From positions 1,674,001 to 1,738,000 of the forward strand of contig OZ243951.1 in NCBI GenBank assembly GCA_965214565.1: DNA of 64,000 nt, given 5' to 3'. Under the pieces are notes generated by a model, which was given only the letters and a program-made list of their open reading frames with translations, ran no database searches and was not told the DNA's origin. Made by a program: the position numbers and the translations under genes. This DNA comes from VXYK01 sp965214565. Its GTDB lineage: Bacteria; Actinomycetota; Acidimicrobiia; Acidimicrobiales; Aldehydirespiratoraceae. Below, piece by piece: positions 33,213 through 42,234 of this stretch. Positions within the stretch are counted from its first letter, which is position 1; each line of letters starts with the position of its first letter.

Positions 33213-36200
33213 ACGTTTCGGTCCGCGGCGGGCCGTTGTCGCCTTGGCGGCCGCGGCTGTGCTCGGCCTCCCGTTGCTGCTCAATTTCGTCACCCCGAAC
33301 GAGGCGCACGCGCAGCAAGGTTGCCAAGTCGGTACCGCCAAGCATAGAGCGGGACTTAAATTCGACTACCACAGGCAATGGAGTGACGGGAAGTTGACGG
33401 TTGCGACTGCGGCCTATCGGGCGCTGATCGCGTTGGGCGACACGACGCTCCCAGCGTGGACCGGCGCCAATATTTCTGGCAACGCGCCAACGACTGCGAT
33501 TTCGGTGACTGACCTGCGAGAGGTGCTAACCAACGAAGGCCAGAACCCAAATGAACCGAATGGCTGGAGAATAATCACCAACGAGCTCGCTTGCGTGGAA
33601 CGCGGTCTCCCGACAATCACGATCAGCGGTGGCCCAGAGGTGAGCGAAGGCGCGGACGCACAGTTCACGGTGAAAGTCAGCCGGGCGTCGGGCTCGGCCA
33701 TGACGGTCAGTCTCGACGTCGCGGACGTTGACGGGAGCGATTTCGTGGCCTCCGGCAACGAGGGCAAACAGACGGTCTCAATCCCGGCCAACCAGACCTC
33801 GGTGACCTACCCCGTCCCCACCGTCAACGACGAGAGCGACGAGGCGAACGGCTACGTGACGGTGAAGGTCGTCGGCGGCGGGGTCGGTGACGGCTACACG
33901 TTCACGCCGGGCGCCTCGGCCGAGGTCAGGGTCAGCGACAGCAGCACGGGGCAGGTGTTCGTCAGCAACATCCGTCAGACGAGCGGGGGTAGCCCCGGGA
34001 ACTTCAATTTTGAGCGGGCCCAGGAATTCACCACGGGCAGCCGCAAATCAGGTTACACACTGAAAAGTGTCGATATACTCTTCAATGAAAATGAGCTTGA
34101 TGACCTCTTCAGGACCAACAATCCACGTCTGACCGCCACCATCCGGAACGACTCCGGCGGAATCCCGGGGACGACCGTCGTTGGCGCCTTGAATCTGCCT
34201 CGTTCCTCGCCAACATTTGACTCGTTCCAGACAATGACTTTCAGGGCGCCCGCCAAGGGCATCAAGCTTTCGCCGTCCACCACGTACTTTCTTGTGATTA
34301 CCCCTGCTGAATCGGGATCGCCCGGACGCGATGCCTTACTCAGGCTCGTGGGTTCGGATGCCGAGGACGCTGGAGGCGCAGCCGGTTTCAGCATAGGGAA
34401 CCAATCCCAGTATTACGCTTCCTGGAACAATACTTGGGTATCGGCTGACAGCTGGCGGATGAGCGTCAAGGGAGAACCGAACCCATTCACTGACTTTGTC
34501 CAGATGAGTAGCGTAAAGCGGAGACTCGCCGAGTTCGGCAATCACAAGGCCAATGGCGGCGCAAGATTCGTTGTGGAAATTGGCGACGGGATGAGTCCGA
34601 AGGGCTACGCCCGCACCATCAACTTCACAACCGGCGGCACGGCGGACCGCGGTGACGGCAAGGACTACACTATCGATGGCTGCGCGTCCTTGACTTGCAG
34701 TGTTAGGTTGCCTGCGAACCGTCACAGCGCCGTGCTCACCATCAACGTGAACGACGACGGCATCGACGAGGGCGACGAGACCATCGTGGTCACGCTGGAA
34801 GACGGCAGCGGCTACACGGTGAACACCGATCGTAAGACGACCACGGTGACGATCAGTGACGACGACACCCGGGGCCTTTATTTCAGCCGGAGTTGGGCGG
34901 ACGTGGATGAGGGTGCCAGCCACACCTACACGGTGAAGTTGCGGTCGCAGCCGACCGCCGCGGTGACGGTCAACATCGCGTCGGACAACCCGGACGTGAC
35001 GGTCACCCCGACCTCGCTCACCTTCAACCCCAGCGGCAGTAACCTCTGGAACCGGGCGCGGTCGGTGACGGTCGACGCCGCGCAGGACGACGATGCGGTG
35101 GACGACACGGCAATCCTGACTCACACCACGTCGGGCGGCGACTACGGCGGTGCCAACGCGTTGAGCATCGGTCGGCAGGTTGAGGTTGACGACGACGATA
35201 TCGCCACCACCACGCCGGTAACCCAGTTGCCTATCATCAGCATCACCGGCGGGGCCGCGGTGACCGAAGGCAACCCGGCAACCTTCACGGTGAACGCGAA
35301 CCCGGCGCCGACTTCCAGTGTCACGGTGAACGTCGAGGTGATGGAGAATCCCGGTCAGGACTTCGTTGCCGCCGGCCAAGAACGCGTCCGGACCGTGTTC
35401 CTCAACGCGGGCGCGACCTCGACGACTTTATTTGTGCCCACGGTGAACGACAATACCGACGAGGACGACGGATATGTGTATGCGTTCGTGAACGACGGCG
35501 CCGGTTACGTCGCGGGTGGCGGGGACGCGGTGACGATCCGCGACGACGACTACCTGACCGCTGCGGTGTCTTTCTCCTCAGAGTCTGGCGTCGAGAGAGA
35601 GGATGACGGAACCCACGAAGCGTCGGTGTACCTGACGCATCCGGCGCCACCGGGCGGCATCACTCTCCTCTACAGCGTTTCTGGCACGGCGACGAGGGGC
35701 AACAGCGGCGACTACACCGTTCCCAACACCGTCACGGTCAACGCTGGCGAGAGGAGCGCGACCATCCCGGTTGTTATCAATGACGACAGCAGCGTCGAGG
35801 AGGACGCCGAGACGGTCATCTTGACCCTCCTTGGCGGCGGGAGGTACACCCTGGGCAGCACGACGGTCTACACGCTGACCATCACCGACAACGACAGTGC
35901 TACGCAACCCTCATTGATCTTCGTCTCGCCATATTCCAACGCGCACGAGGACGCCGGCGTCCACGAGGTGTTAGTGGACCTCCAGAATCCGGCGCCGTTT
36001 GACGGCATCACATTCTCCTACACCGTCAGCGGCACAGCGACAGCAGGCAGCGGCAACGACTTCACCATCCAAGGCTCCGGTACGGTGACGGTGTGGGGCG
36101 GGGCTACTGGCGCGATCATCCCGGTTGCCATCAACGACGACAGCAGCGAGGAAAGCCCCGAGACGGTGATCCTGACCCTCACCGCCGGTGCCGGTTACAC

Positions 36201-37299
36201 CCTGGGCGATGCCACGTCGCATACGGTGACTATTTACGACGCGGGCGAGGGGTTCACTTCCGCAGGCCTTAGTCCCGCCGGCGGCACTACCTTGCCCGAA
36301 GGCGCAGGCATCACTCTCTCTGCAAGTTTCACATTTGCAAAGCAGTTGCCCCCCGGCGATATAGCGACGCTGCCACTGACCATCTGGGGCACTGCCACGC
36401 TCGGGACGGACTACCGGCTGACCTGCGGGTCTGGGAAATCAGGAGTGGTCATCACGTGTAGCGGCCTCAACGGTAACGGTCCGGCTTCGATCACCTTTGA
36501 CGGTTCGGGGTCGTCGGGAACTGTCCGCTTATTTAGTGCGGTGCTGAATCTGGAGACCCTTGAGGACAACACGTCTGAATCAGACGAGACGTTAACGCTG
36601 AGGCTCGGCCGCGGCAATCCCAGAACGATCACGCTCACCGATGCGCCGTCTTCGGTAGCGGTGTCTTTCAATAGAGCCACCTACAGCATCGGTGAAGGTG
36701 ACGGTAATATTCAACTGATCTATACAGTGAACCCGGTGAGTGGACGCGCCCTTACGATTCCGCTGCTCTATACGGATGTCACGGCGACGGGCGGCGCGGA
36801 CTACACCAGAACTAGCCATGCGGTCCTGAAGGCGAACGGCAACACCACCCAATCCCATCCCCCTTTCATTCCCATCCTCGAGGACACGGTCGCTGAAGGG
36901 GTTGAAACCTTCAGGGTGGCAATAGATACGGCGAACCTGCCGGTGGGTGTCACGGCGGGGTCGATCACCGAGGCGACGATCACCATCACGGACAACGACA
37001 CCAGCTCAAGCCCTAGCAGCCAAGGTTCCGAGCAGTCTGCGGACGCACCGGCAGTCGCCACACCGCCGCCTGATTGTGTCTCAAAGTCGCTGCTCGGTAG
37101 GGTGCGACAATACTACGACATCAACAAGCATCGAGCGCCTGGCTACGGTCTGAACTGGAAGCGAGTCCTGCTCGCCTTCGGCGACCTATCGGACCCCAAC
37201 ATCACACCATTCACTGCCGCCGAGGCGAAAGAACGAGAATCAAGATGGTCCGGCTGGAAGCAAGTCCGAACCGCCCTCGACTGCATCGAGGCGGGCTAA
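33157..37299 (+). CDS. Surface protein B: giant secreted Calx-beta protein
   Basis: 1,380 residues from GTG 33157, which has no ribosome site because the C-run lies directly before it. Signal peptide: RGRRFGPRR, hydrophobic AVVALAAAAVLGLPLLLNFV, then EAHAQQ. Cys-module B1 spans about 56-146; Calx-beta 1 about 150-260. Residues about 265-441 resemble a choice-of-anchor R type beta domain (YTLKSVDILFNENE, TATIRNDSGGIPGTTVV, LSPSTTYFLVI). Some six Calx-beta-like repeats follow, ending in ITDNDS, ITDND or similar acidic strands. Cys-module B2 (about 1307-1376) closes the protein. No membrane anchor or LPXTG is visible. Likely an extracellular adhesin or matrix protein. The anchor-like domain is AT-richer than its flanks. 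Confidence 0.88.
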   Translation: MHISVGRPEGSLWGLLRGRRFGPRRAVVALAAAAVLGLPLLLNFVTPNEAHAQQGCQVGTAKHRAGLKFDYHRQWSDGKLTVATAAYRALIALGDTTLPAWTGANISGNAPTTAISVTDLREVLTNEGQNPNEPNGWRIITNELACVERGLPTITISGGPEVSEGADAQFTVKVSRASGSAMTVSLDVADVDGSDFVASGNEGKQTVSIPANQTSVTYPVPTVNDESDEANGYVTVKVVGGGVGDGYTFTPGASAEVRVSDSSTGQVFVSNIRQTSGGSPGNFNFERAQEFTTGSRKSGYTLKSVDILFNENELDDLFRTNNPRLTATIRNDSGGIPGTTVVGALNLPRSSPTFDSFQTMTFRAPAKGIKLSPSTTYFLVITPAESGSPGRDALLRLVGSDAEDAGGAAGFSIGNQSQYYASWNNTWVSADSWRMSVKGEPNPFTDFVQMSSVKRRLAEFGNHKANGGARFVVEIGDGMSPKGYARTINFTTGGTADRGDGKDYTIDGCASLTCSVRLPANRHSAVLTINVNDDGIDEGDETIVVTLEDGSGYTVNTDRKTTTVTISDDDTRGLYFSRSWADVDEGASHTYTVKLRSQPTAAVTVNIASDNPDVTVTPTSLTFNPSGSNLWNRARSVTVDAAQDDDAVDDTAILTHTTSGGDYGGANALSIGRQVEVDDDDIATTTPVTQLPIISITGGAAVTEGNPATFTVNANPAPTSSVTVNVEVMENPGQDFVAAGQERVRTVFLNAGATSTTLFVPTVNDNTDEDDGYVYAFVNDGAGYVAGGGDAVTIRDDDYLTAAVSFSSESGVEREDDGTHEASVYLTHPAPPGGITLLYSVSGTATRGNSGDYTVPNTVTVNAGERSATIPVVINDDSSVEEDAETVILTLLGGGRYTLGSTTVYTLTITDNDSATQPSLIFVSPYSNAHEDAGVHEVLVDLQNPAPFDGITFSYTVSGTATAGSGNDFTIQGSGTVTVWGGATGAIIPVAINDDSSEESPETVILTLTAGAGYTLGDATSHTVTIYDAGEGFTSAGLSPAGGTTLPEGAGITLSASFTFAKQLPPGDIATLPLTIWGTATLGTDYRLTCGSGKSGVVITCSGLNGNGPASITFDGSGSSGTVRLFSAVLNLETLEDNTSESDETLTLRLGRGNPRTITLTDAPSSVAVSFNRATYSIGEGDGNIQLIYTVNPVSGRALTIPLLYTDVTATGGADYTRTSHAVLKANGNTTQSHPPFIPILEDTVAEGVETFRVAIDTANLPVGVTAGSITEATITITDNDTSSSPSSQGSEQSADAPAVATPPPDCVSKSLLGRVRQYYDINKHRAPGYGLNWKRVLLAFGDLSDPNITPFTAAEAKERESRWSGWKQVRTALDCIEAG

Positions 37300-37501
37300 G
37301 TCCGGCAGGCACGAAAAAAGACGGTCACACATGGACTTGGCACACAAGGGGCTGACGCCAACCGGACGCGCCCATCCACGCGTCGCGCCCCACCTGGCGC
37401 GGTTCTCAGGGCCGAATCAAGCCCCGCCCTCGGCTTCGGCTACTCTCAACCCCACCGAATGCGGGTTCGCGGCCAAGTCCGCACACAATCCCGCACCCGC
37501 C

Positions 37502-37574
37502 CCGCCCCCGTAGCTCAGTGGATAGAGCGTCGGTTTCCTAAACCGTGCGTCGCAGGTTCGATTCCTGCCGGGGG
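37502..37574 (+). tRNA. tRNA-Arg (anticodon CCT)
   Basis: Acceptor GCCCCCG (37502-37508) pairs with CGGGGGC (37567-37573), discriminator G. D-arm GCTC/GAGC, anticodon loop TTCCTAA (anticodon CCT) and T-arm GCAGG/CCTGC with loop TTCGATT are all intact. A split copy lies at 41973-42182, beyond surface protein C. Confidence 0.95.
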
Positions 37575-37633
37575 CGCTCCGTGTGATGTGTCAAGATATG
37601 TGCAAGTGGTGAACCTGATCGACCGGGAGATCG

Positions 37634-40600
37634 TCAGTTGTCGCACTGCGCCATTGCCGCCAGGGTGCGCGACGTGCGGTCCCAGCGGGTGTTGCCGAGC
37701 CAGTTGGAGACAGCCTGCGCCTGCGCCACCGTCATCGGTGTTTCGCCGGTGTCTACGCCCAGCGAGGCCAGGATGCGGTTCCAGCGTTTGATGCCCGCGG
37801 CTGCCCGGTGGGGGTCGAGGGCGTCTCGCCAGCCGGTGACCTCGGTCACCGTGATGGCGTCTGTCGGTAGAGCGCAGGTCGCTGGTGGGTCATCGTTGTC
37901 GGCTACTGCCGCCGTGGCTGTGCTGCCCGACGATGACACGGTGTAGCCCGTGCCGGTGTTGACCGTGGCCGTGACCGAACCGTCAGCCTCGTCGGTGCTG
38001 TCGTCGCTGGTGGACACGCTCAGGGTGTAGGTACCGCTGGTCGGGATGGTGACGGTCTGCGCTCCGACGGTGGCGCCGTAGTCGCCGCTTTGGGACACGT
38101 TCACGCTAACCGTCAGGTCGGCCGCCGGAGCTGGGCTGGCGCTGATCGTGAAGCTGGCAGCGCCGCCTTCGGTGACGTCGCCATCGCTGGCGATGCTGAT
38201 TTCCGGCGTAACCGGTGGAGGCGGCGTGACCGCAGGTGTGGCCGGTGGTGGATCATCGCACTGGTCCAAGGCTGACAGGGTGCGCGACGTGCGGTCCCAG
38301 CGGGTGTTGCCGAGCCAGTTGGAGACAGCCTGCGCCTGCGCCACCGTCATCGGTGTTTCGCCGGTGTCTACGCCCAGCGAGGCCAGGATGCGGTTCCAGC
38401 GTTTGATGCCCGCAGAGGCTTTGGTGGTGTCGAGGGCGTCGCGCCAACCGGTCACCTCGGCCACCGAGATGGCGTCCGACGGCAGATTGCAGGCTTGCGG
38501 CGCTGGAGTGGGCGTCGCTGCGGCGGCAGTGGTGACCGCAATCACCGAACTCGACTTGTTCGTGGCCACGTCGCCGTTGACCACCGCCATGATCTGCGCC
38601 GAGTATTCCGTCTCCGCATCCAGGCCGGTCACCGTGTAGGTCGTACCCGCCACCGGGACGCCGGTCACGGCGCTCTCGTCCTGCCAGTAGCGCACCTCGT
38701 AGCTGTCAACGCCGTTGGCTGCTGACCACCCCAGGGTGAACCCGTCGGCGGTGACGTCGGACACGCTGACCGCGCTCACCCGGTCGTTGAGGTTGTCGCC
38801 GCCGCCGGTGCCCGTAGTCAGGGCATCGCGCACCTCGCCCTGCGGCGACGCTTCGGAGCTTTGCGGTCGCAACGGGGGACCAATCACCGGAATGTCGTCG
38901 TCGTGGTCTACCAGCTGGATCCCGTCGGACACCACGATGGCCTGGCGATCGAAGAACGTGTAGTTCTCCCCGAGAGTGCGCACGACGATGGCACTGTACT
39001 GATCCACACCATGGATGGTGTACTCGTGCGGCCCGGCGATGTGGGAGCTGAGCGGGCTTATCGTGCGGTTGTCGTTGCTGTCCTTGCCCTTCAGGAAAAC
39101 CTCAATGGAGTAGTCCAGCGGACGGGTGAAGTACAACGCGTGACTGACTGTGTTGTCCGAGGCGTAGCGCTTGATCAACCGGATGTTGAGGTTGTCGTCG
39201 TCGCCGTGACGGAGCAGGAAGGTGTTGCGGTTCTCGTTCACGGTCACGCCTGCAACCGTTTCCTTCAGGGACAAGGTCGCCGTCGCTGTGGCCTGCACCT
39301 CGGCGATGTTGTCGTCCTTGGCGTCGAGGTAGATGTAACCCATGGTGCCGCCCACTGGGATCGGCTCCACGGCGATGTCGATCTCCTGGTCCGGTGTGAA
39401 GTGACCGCTGTCCGACGGGTCGGGCCAGGACAACTGCGGCGTCAACTCGGTGTGAACCGGACGAGACGCCCGCACCGCCAGCCTGATCCGACCGTTCTGG
39501 CTCTCCGGCAGGTTGACCGCGCTGGTACTGACCAGCCCCACCGTGATCGGCTGATCGTTGTCGATCACCTTGATCGGATACTCGTAGACGGCGCCGTCGT
39601 AGTTCTTGTCGGCCGATGTGAGGGCGATCCGCAACGTCACGTCGTCGGTGGGCACGGTGGCGATGTCTTCCGCGGCGGCGATGATAACCCGCGTGCCGTT
39701 CAACGTGCTGTTCTGCGGGCTGTTGTAGTTGTATCGGAACTCCACCCGCCAGTTGCAGCGCGAGTAGCAGTTATCGTGCTTGTCTATGATCTGGCTGGTT
39801 ATGGGAGCGACGGAGGCGGCGTGACCGCCGGAGCTAATCGACGCCGTCGCGTTCACAGCGGCGGTTGGCGCCTCTGTCAGGCCGAAGACGAAGGTTGGGT
39901 AGCTGCCCTCGCCGATGGTGAAGACACCGTTGTCGTCAGCGATGGGGCCGTCCAGTCCCCCGCGCAGGCGCAGACCCGTCGCTTCCCGGTCGTTGTCCCG
40001 CAGGGTGATGACGGCTTCGCCGCTACTCGTGCCTGTGGGACTGCCGGAACCGGTCACCGTTACGGCCAGTTTCACCCTCACCACATCGTCGACGGCGTCG
40101 TGGTCTTCCCGGGCGATCAGCTCAAAGTCGGCGAATTGCGGCGTGTTCTGCGCCGGAGTGACGGCGTTGGGGTTGAATTTCACGGAAGCGCCGTCGGAGG
40201 ACACCGTGGGGTGGTTGGTCAACAGATTGACATCGAAATCCTTGCCCCGAGCGCCGCCGGTGAAGGCAAAGTTGATCGTGGCGCTGTCGCCGTCGGTCAA
40301 CGGTCCCGCCGCGCCCCGCACGGAGTCGAGGTTGACGCGGAACCGTGCCTTGTCGCTGGTGCTGCCCTCGGTTGCGGTGTTGTCAAGGGCGCGGATCGAG
40401 GCGTGGACGTCGCCGTCGTTGTCGTTGATGGTGATGGTTGCGCTCGTGTGATCCCCGGCAGTCCAGCCGTTGCCTTCGCTATCGCCATTGAGGTCCGGCA
40501 GGGCGTCCATGTCGATGGCAACCGTGAAGGTTTCAACGTCCTCCTTGTGCTTGTCATTGATTAAGAAGATGTCAAAACTCAATCCAGCACTAGAACTGCC

Positions 40601-41665
40601 TGACAGATCTACAATTTGCGGACCAGGCTCATGGTAGTCCGCGCCTTCCGTTGCGGTACCGGCAGTGAAGGTCAGCGGCAGCTCGAATTCCGGCGTGGCG
40701 ACTCTGGAAAGGTTGACAACCGGCTGAATAAGGCCCCCATTCTCGTTGCCGCTGAAAGAATTTTTCGAAAAGCCGATTACGGGTGAGGGAGGGTTATCGT
40801 CGTCTATGAGATAGATGTGATTGCGCCCGCTGACCCTGAAGGTACTCTGGGCGCCACCGAGGGTCTGCACAAAGATATTGCTGATGCCACCGTAACTGCC
40901 TACAAACCAAGTGATTTGCCGATTGCTGGTGTTGCTATCGTCAACGGCGGTCAGCTCGAGCTTGGCTTCCTGTACGCCGGCGCCGGTCATGGTCACAATC
41001 GGGCTCCGCGCGGTGGCGGTAACCCCGTTGACAGTCCCGCTGCTGGATAGGGTAACTCCCCTATTGTCGGCGCCCGGCTTGAGCCGGAGGGTCCAGTCGA
41101 CGCCTTGTCTTCCATGAGAATCACGTCCGGTCCCAGCCTTGAACGCGATGGTTTGACCCGCTTTCAGCGGCCCCCGGAGTCGGTACGTGATGTCGGTCTT
41201 GCCGCCGTTCTCCGGAATAATGCTTTTGCCAATAGACAGAGTCACATGGGTGCCGTCTTTGTCGGTCACTGTGGCGGTGGCGGCGTTGGTGGCGCCCACG
41301 GTGTAGCCGGTCCCGGGTCGCAGCGTCACGGTGACGGTGCCGTTCGGCTCGTCATTATTGTCGTCGACGGTTTTGACCGTGAAGGTCCCGGTTTCCATGC
41401 CGGCGTAGATGACGGCTCGTTTGGAGCCGCGCTCGGAGGCGTTGAGGTAGGTCTGGCCGTGGCTGGTGTCCTCGGTGACCTGCAGGTTCACGGTGAGGTC
41501 GCGGTCCAGCGTGGGATCGCTGGCGCTGATGGTGAAGGTCAGCTCGCCGCCCTCGGCCACGGTGGAAGTGGTAGCGGTGATCTTGAGTTCCGGCAGCGCG
41601 GTTTGCGCGGCGGCGTCCGGCGGCGGGTCAACCAGCGGCAGCGCGCCAGCCGCCATGACCACCAA
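37634..41665 (-). CDS. Surface protein C: giant secreted Calx-beta/FN3 protein
   Basis: 1,343 residues from TTG 41665. That start lies inside the signal peptide: the frame is open upstream to the C-tract and gives RRLRWRRSGLRLSALALVVM then AAGALPL, so the real start is most likely ATG 41783 beyond the tract. Several Calx-beta and related beta domains fill the first 950 residues (ITATTSTVAEGGELTFTISA near the start; GDHTSATITINDNDGD near 410). An FN3 domain lies near 955-1045 (VSDVTADGFTLGWSAANGVD), Cys-module C1 about 1059-1136, a Calx-beta about 1155-1262 and Cys-module C2 about 1264-1341. C1 and C2 share a 138-bp identical stretch. No anchor motif seen. Long antisense frames are shadows. 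Confidence 0.88.
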   Translation of the reverse strand: MVVMAAGALPLVDPPPDAAAQTALPELKITATTSTVAEGGELTFTISASDPTLDRDLTVNLQVTEDTSHGQTYLNASERGSKRAVIYAGMETGTFTVKTVDDNNDEPNGTVTVTLRPGTGYTVGATNAATATVTDKDGTHVTLSIGKSIIPENGGKTDITYRLRGPLKAGQTIAFKAGTGRDSHGRQGVDWTLRLKPGADNRGVTLSSSGTVNGVTATARSPIVTMTGAGVQEAKLELTAVDDSNTSNRQITWFVGSYGGISNIFVQTLGGAQSTFRVSGRNHIYLIDDDNPPSPVIGFSKNSFSGNENGGLIQPVVNLSRVATPEFELPLTFTAGTATEGADYHEPGPQIVDLSGSSSAGLSFDIFLINDKHKEDVETFTVAIDMDALPDLNGDSEGNGWTAGDHTSATITINDNDGDVHASIRALDNTATEGSTSDKARFRVNLDSVRGAAGPLTDGDSATINFAFTGGARGKDFDVNLLTNHPTVSSDGASVKFNPNAVTPAQNTPQFADFELIAREDHDAVDDVVRVKLAVTVTGSGSPTGTSSGEAVITLRDNDREATGLRLRGGLDGPIADDNGVFTIGEGSYPTFVFGLTEAPTAAVNATASISSGGHAASVAPITSQIIDKHDNCYSRCNWRVEFRYNYNSPQNSTLNGTRVIIAAAEDIATVPTDDVTLRIALTSADKNYDGAVYEYPIKVIDNDQPITVGLVSTSAVNLPESQNGRIRLAVRASRPVHTELTPQLSWPDPSDSGHFTPDQEIDIAVEPIPVGGTMGYIYLDAKDDNIAEVQATATATLSLKETVAGVTVNENRNTFLLRHGDDDNLNIRLIKRYASDNTVSHALYFTRPLDYSIEVFLKGKDSNDNRTISPLSSHIAGPHEYTIHGVDQYSAIVVRTLGENYTFFDRQAIVVSDGIQLVDHDDDIPVIGPPLRPQSSEASPQGEVRDALTTGTGGGDNLNDRVSAVSVSDVTADGFTLGWSAANGVDSYEVRYWQDESAVTGVPVAGTTYTVTGLDAETEYSAQIMAVVNGDVATNKSSSVIAVTTAAAATPTPAPQACNLPSDAISVAEVTGWRDALDTTKASAGIKRWNRILASLGVDTGETPMTVAQAQAVSNWLGNTRWDRTSRTLSALDQCDDPPPATPAVTPPPPVTPEISIASDGDVTEGGAASFTISASPAPAADLTVSVNVSQSGDYGATVGAQTVTIPTSGTYTLSVSTSDDSTDEADGSVTATVNTGTGYTVSSSGSTATAAVADNDDPPATCALPTDAITVTEVTGWRDALDPHRAAAGIKRWNRILASLGVDTGETPMTVAQAQAVSNWLGNTRWDRTSRTLAAMAQCDN
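37661..37798 (-). repeat. 138-bp perfect direct repeat, copy in Cys-module C2
   Basis: Identical over 138 bp to 38276-38413. It encodes the core RWNRILASLGVDTGETPMTV and the following WLGN-x-RWD helix of the Cys-module, in frame. Confidence 0.93.
38276..38413 (-). repeat. 138-bp perfect direct repeat, copy in Cys-module C1
   Basis: Second copy of the 138-bp repeat, 615 bp from the first. Identity at the DNA level implies recent duplication or gene conversion. Recombination between copies would remove 615 bp (205 codons) in frame. Confidence 0.93.
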
Positions 41666-41783
41666 AGCCAGCGCCGACAGCCTGAGGCCGGAGCGTCTCC
41701 AACGCAGCCGCCTTACATTCCCGCCTCCAAGACCCGAAGTCGGGGGGGGGGGGGGGGCTGACAGCGGTAAGTACTTTCCTCAT
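41628..41783 (-). CDS. Out-of-frame leader of surface protein C
   Basis: ATG 41783 has GGAG (41796-41793) nine bases upstream; another ATG at 41792 abuts the GGAG. It reads MRKVLTAVSPPPPPDFGSWR and stays open to 41628 in the wrong frame. With one C fewer it would become PPPPPTSGLGGGNVRRLRWR and join protein C. The open frame runs further upstream, but only these ATGs have a ribosome site. Confidence 0.6.
   Translation of the reverse strand: MRKVLTAVSPPPPPDFGSWRRECKAAALETLRPQAVGAGFGGHGGWRAAAG
41742..41757 (-). repeat. Poly-C tract (poly-G on + strand), 16 bases (slippage tract of gene C)
   Basis: Sixteen uninterrupted G on the + strand, meaning C in the coding sense of gene C. It separates the leader ATG from the arginine-rich signal peptide. 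Lengths of 15 or 18 would be in frame. Confidence 0.95.
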
Positions 41784-41972
41784 GTTATTCATCTCCATCA
41801 GCTTCCGATCCAGACTGCCATTTCGCCGAACGAGCATACCAGACCGTCGTTCTGCAAACGGGCATGTCTGTCTGCCTTTGACTTTGGGGGGCCCGCCAAC
41901 AGCTTCGGCTACTCTCAACCCCCACCGAATCCAGGCTCGCGGTCAATTCTGCACACACCCCGCACATACCCC

Positions 41973-42182
41973 GCCCCCGCAGCTCAGTGGAGAGAGCGTC
42001 GGTTTCCTAAGAACGTGCGCGGATTGTACATTGTGGGTTCGCCGTGACCTGTTGTCTCCCGCTCATGTTCGCTGCGCTCACGGGCCGCTCGGGCCACGGT
42101 CTCGTTCGGTCGCGGCCGTGTGCGAGGCGAATCCGCTCGGCCTCTAAACCGTGCGTCGCAGGTTCGATTCCCGCCGGGGACG
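41973..42182 (+). pseudogene. Split, mismatched copy of tRNA-Arg(CCT)
   Basis: The 5' half (41973-42010) matches the tRNA at 37502 up to the anticodon loop, and the 3' half (42144-42182) matches the rest. Between them are 133 bp, flanked on both sides by CTAA, which occurs once in the intact gene, as a target duplication would leave. The acceptor stem has one C-A mismatch and the T-stem an A-C mismatch. About 70 bp upstream also match the region before the intact tRNA (cttcggctactctcaacccc). It is unlikely to be functional. No transposase is present in the insert. Confidence 0.8.
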
Positions 42183-42234
42183 CTCCGTGCGCGGGATGGT
42201 TGCCGACAAACCTCCGGAACATTAGCCTCGCGTC

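Noticed and set aside
33157..37299. RTX toxin or adhesin with type I secretion
   Set aside because: No GGxGxD nonapeptide repeats and no type I secretion genes; a standard N-terminal signal peptide is present instead.
38861..40564. 567-codon open frame on the + strand opposite surface protein C
   Set aside because: It mirrors the repetitive Calx-beta coding sequence; it has no ribosome site or domain, and similar antisense frames occur opposite other GC-rich genes here.
41973..42182. Group I intron in tRNA-Arg(CCT)
   Set aside because: The position in the anticodon loop fits, but 133 bp is too short for a group I intron, and stems of the tRNA carry mismatches, so a broken copy is more likely.
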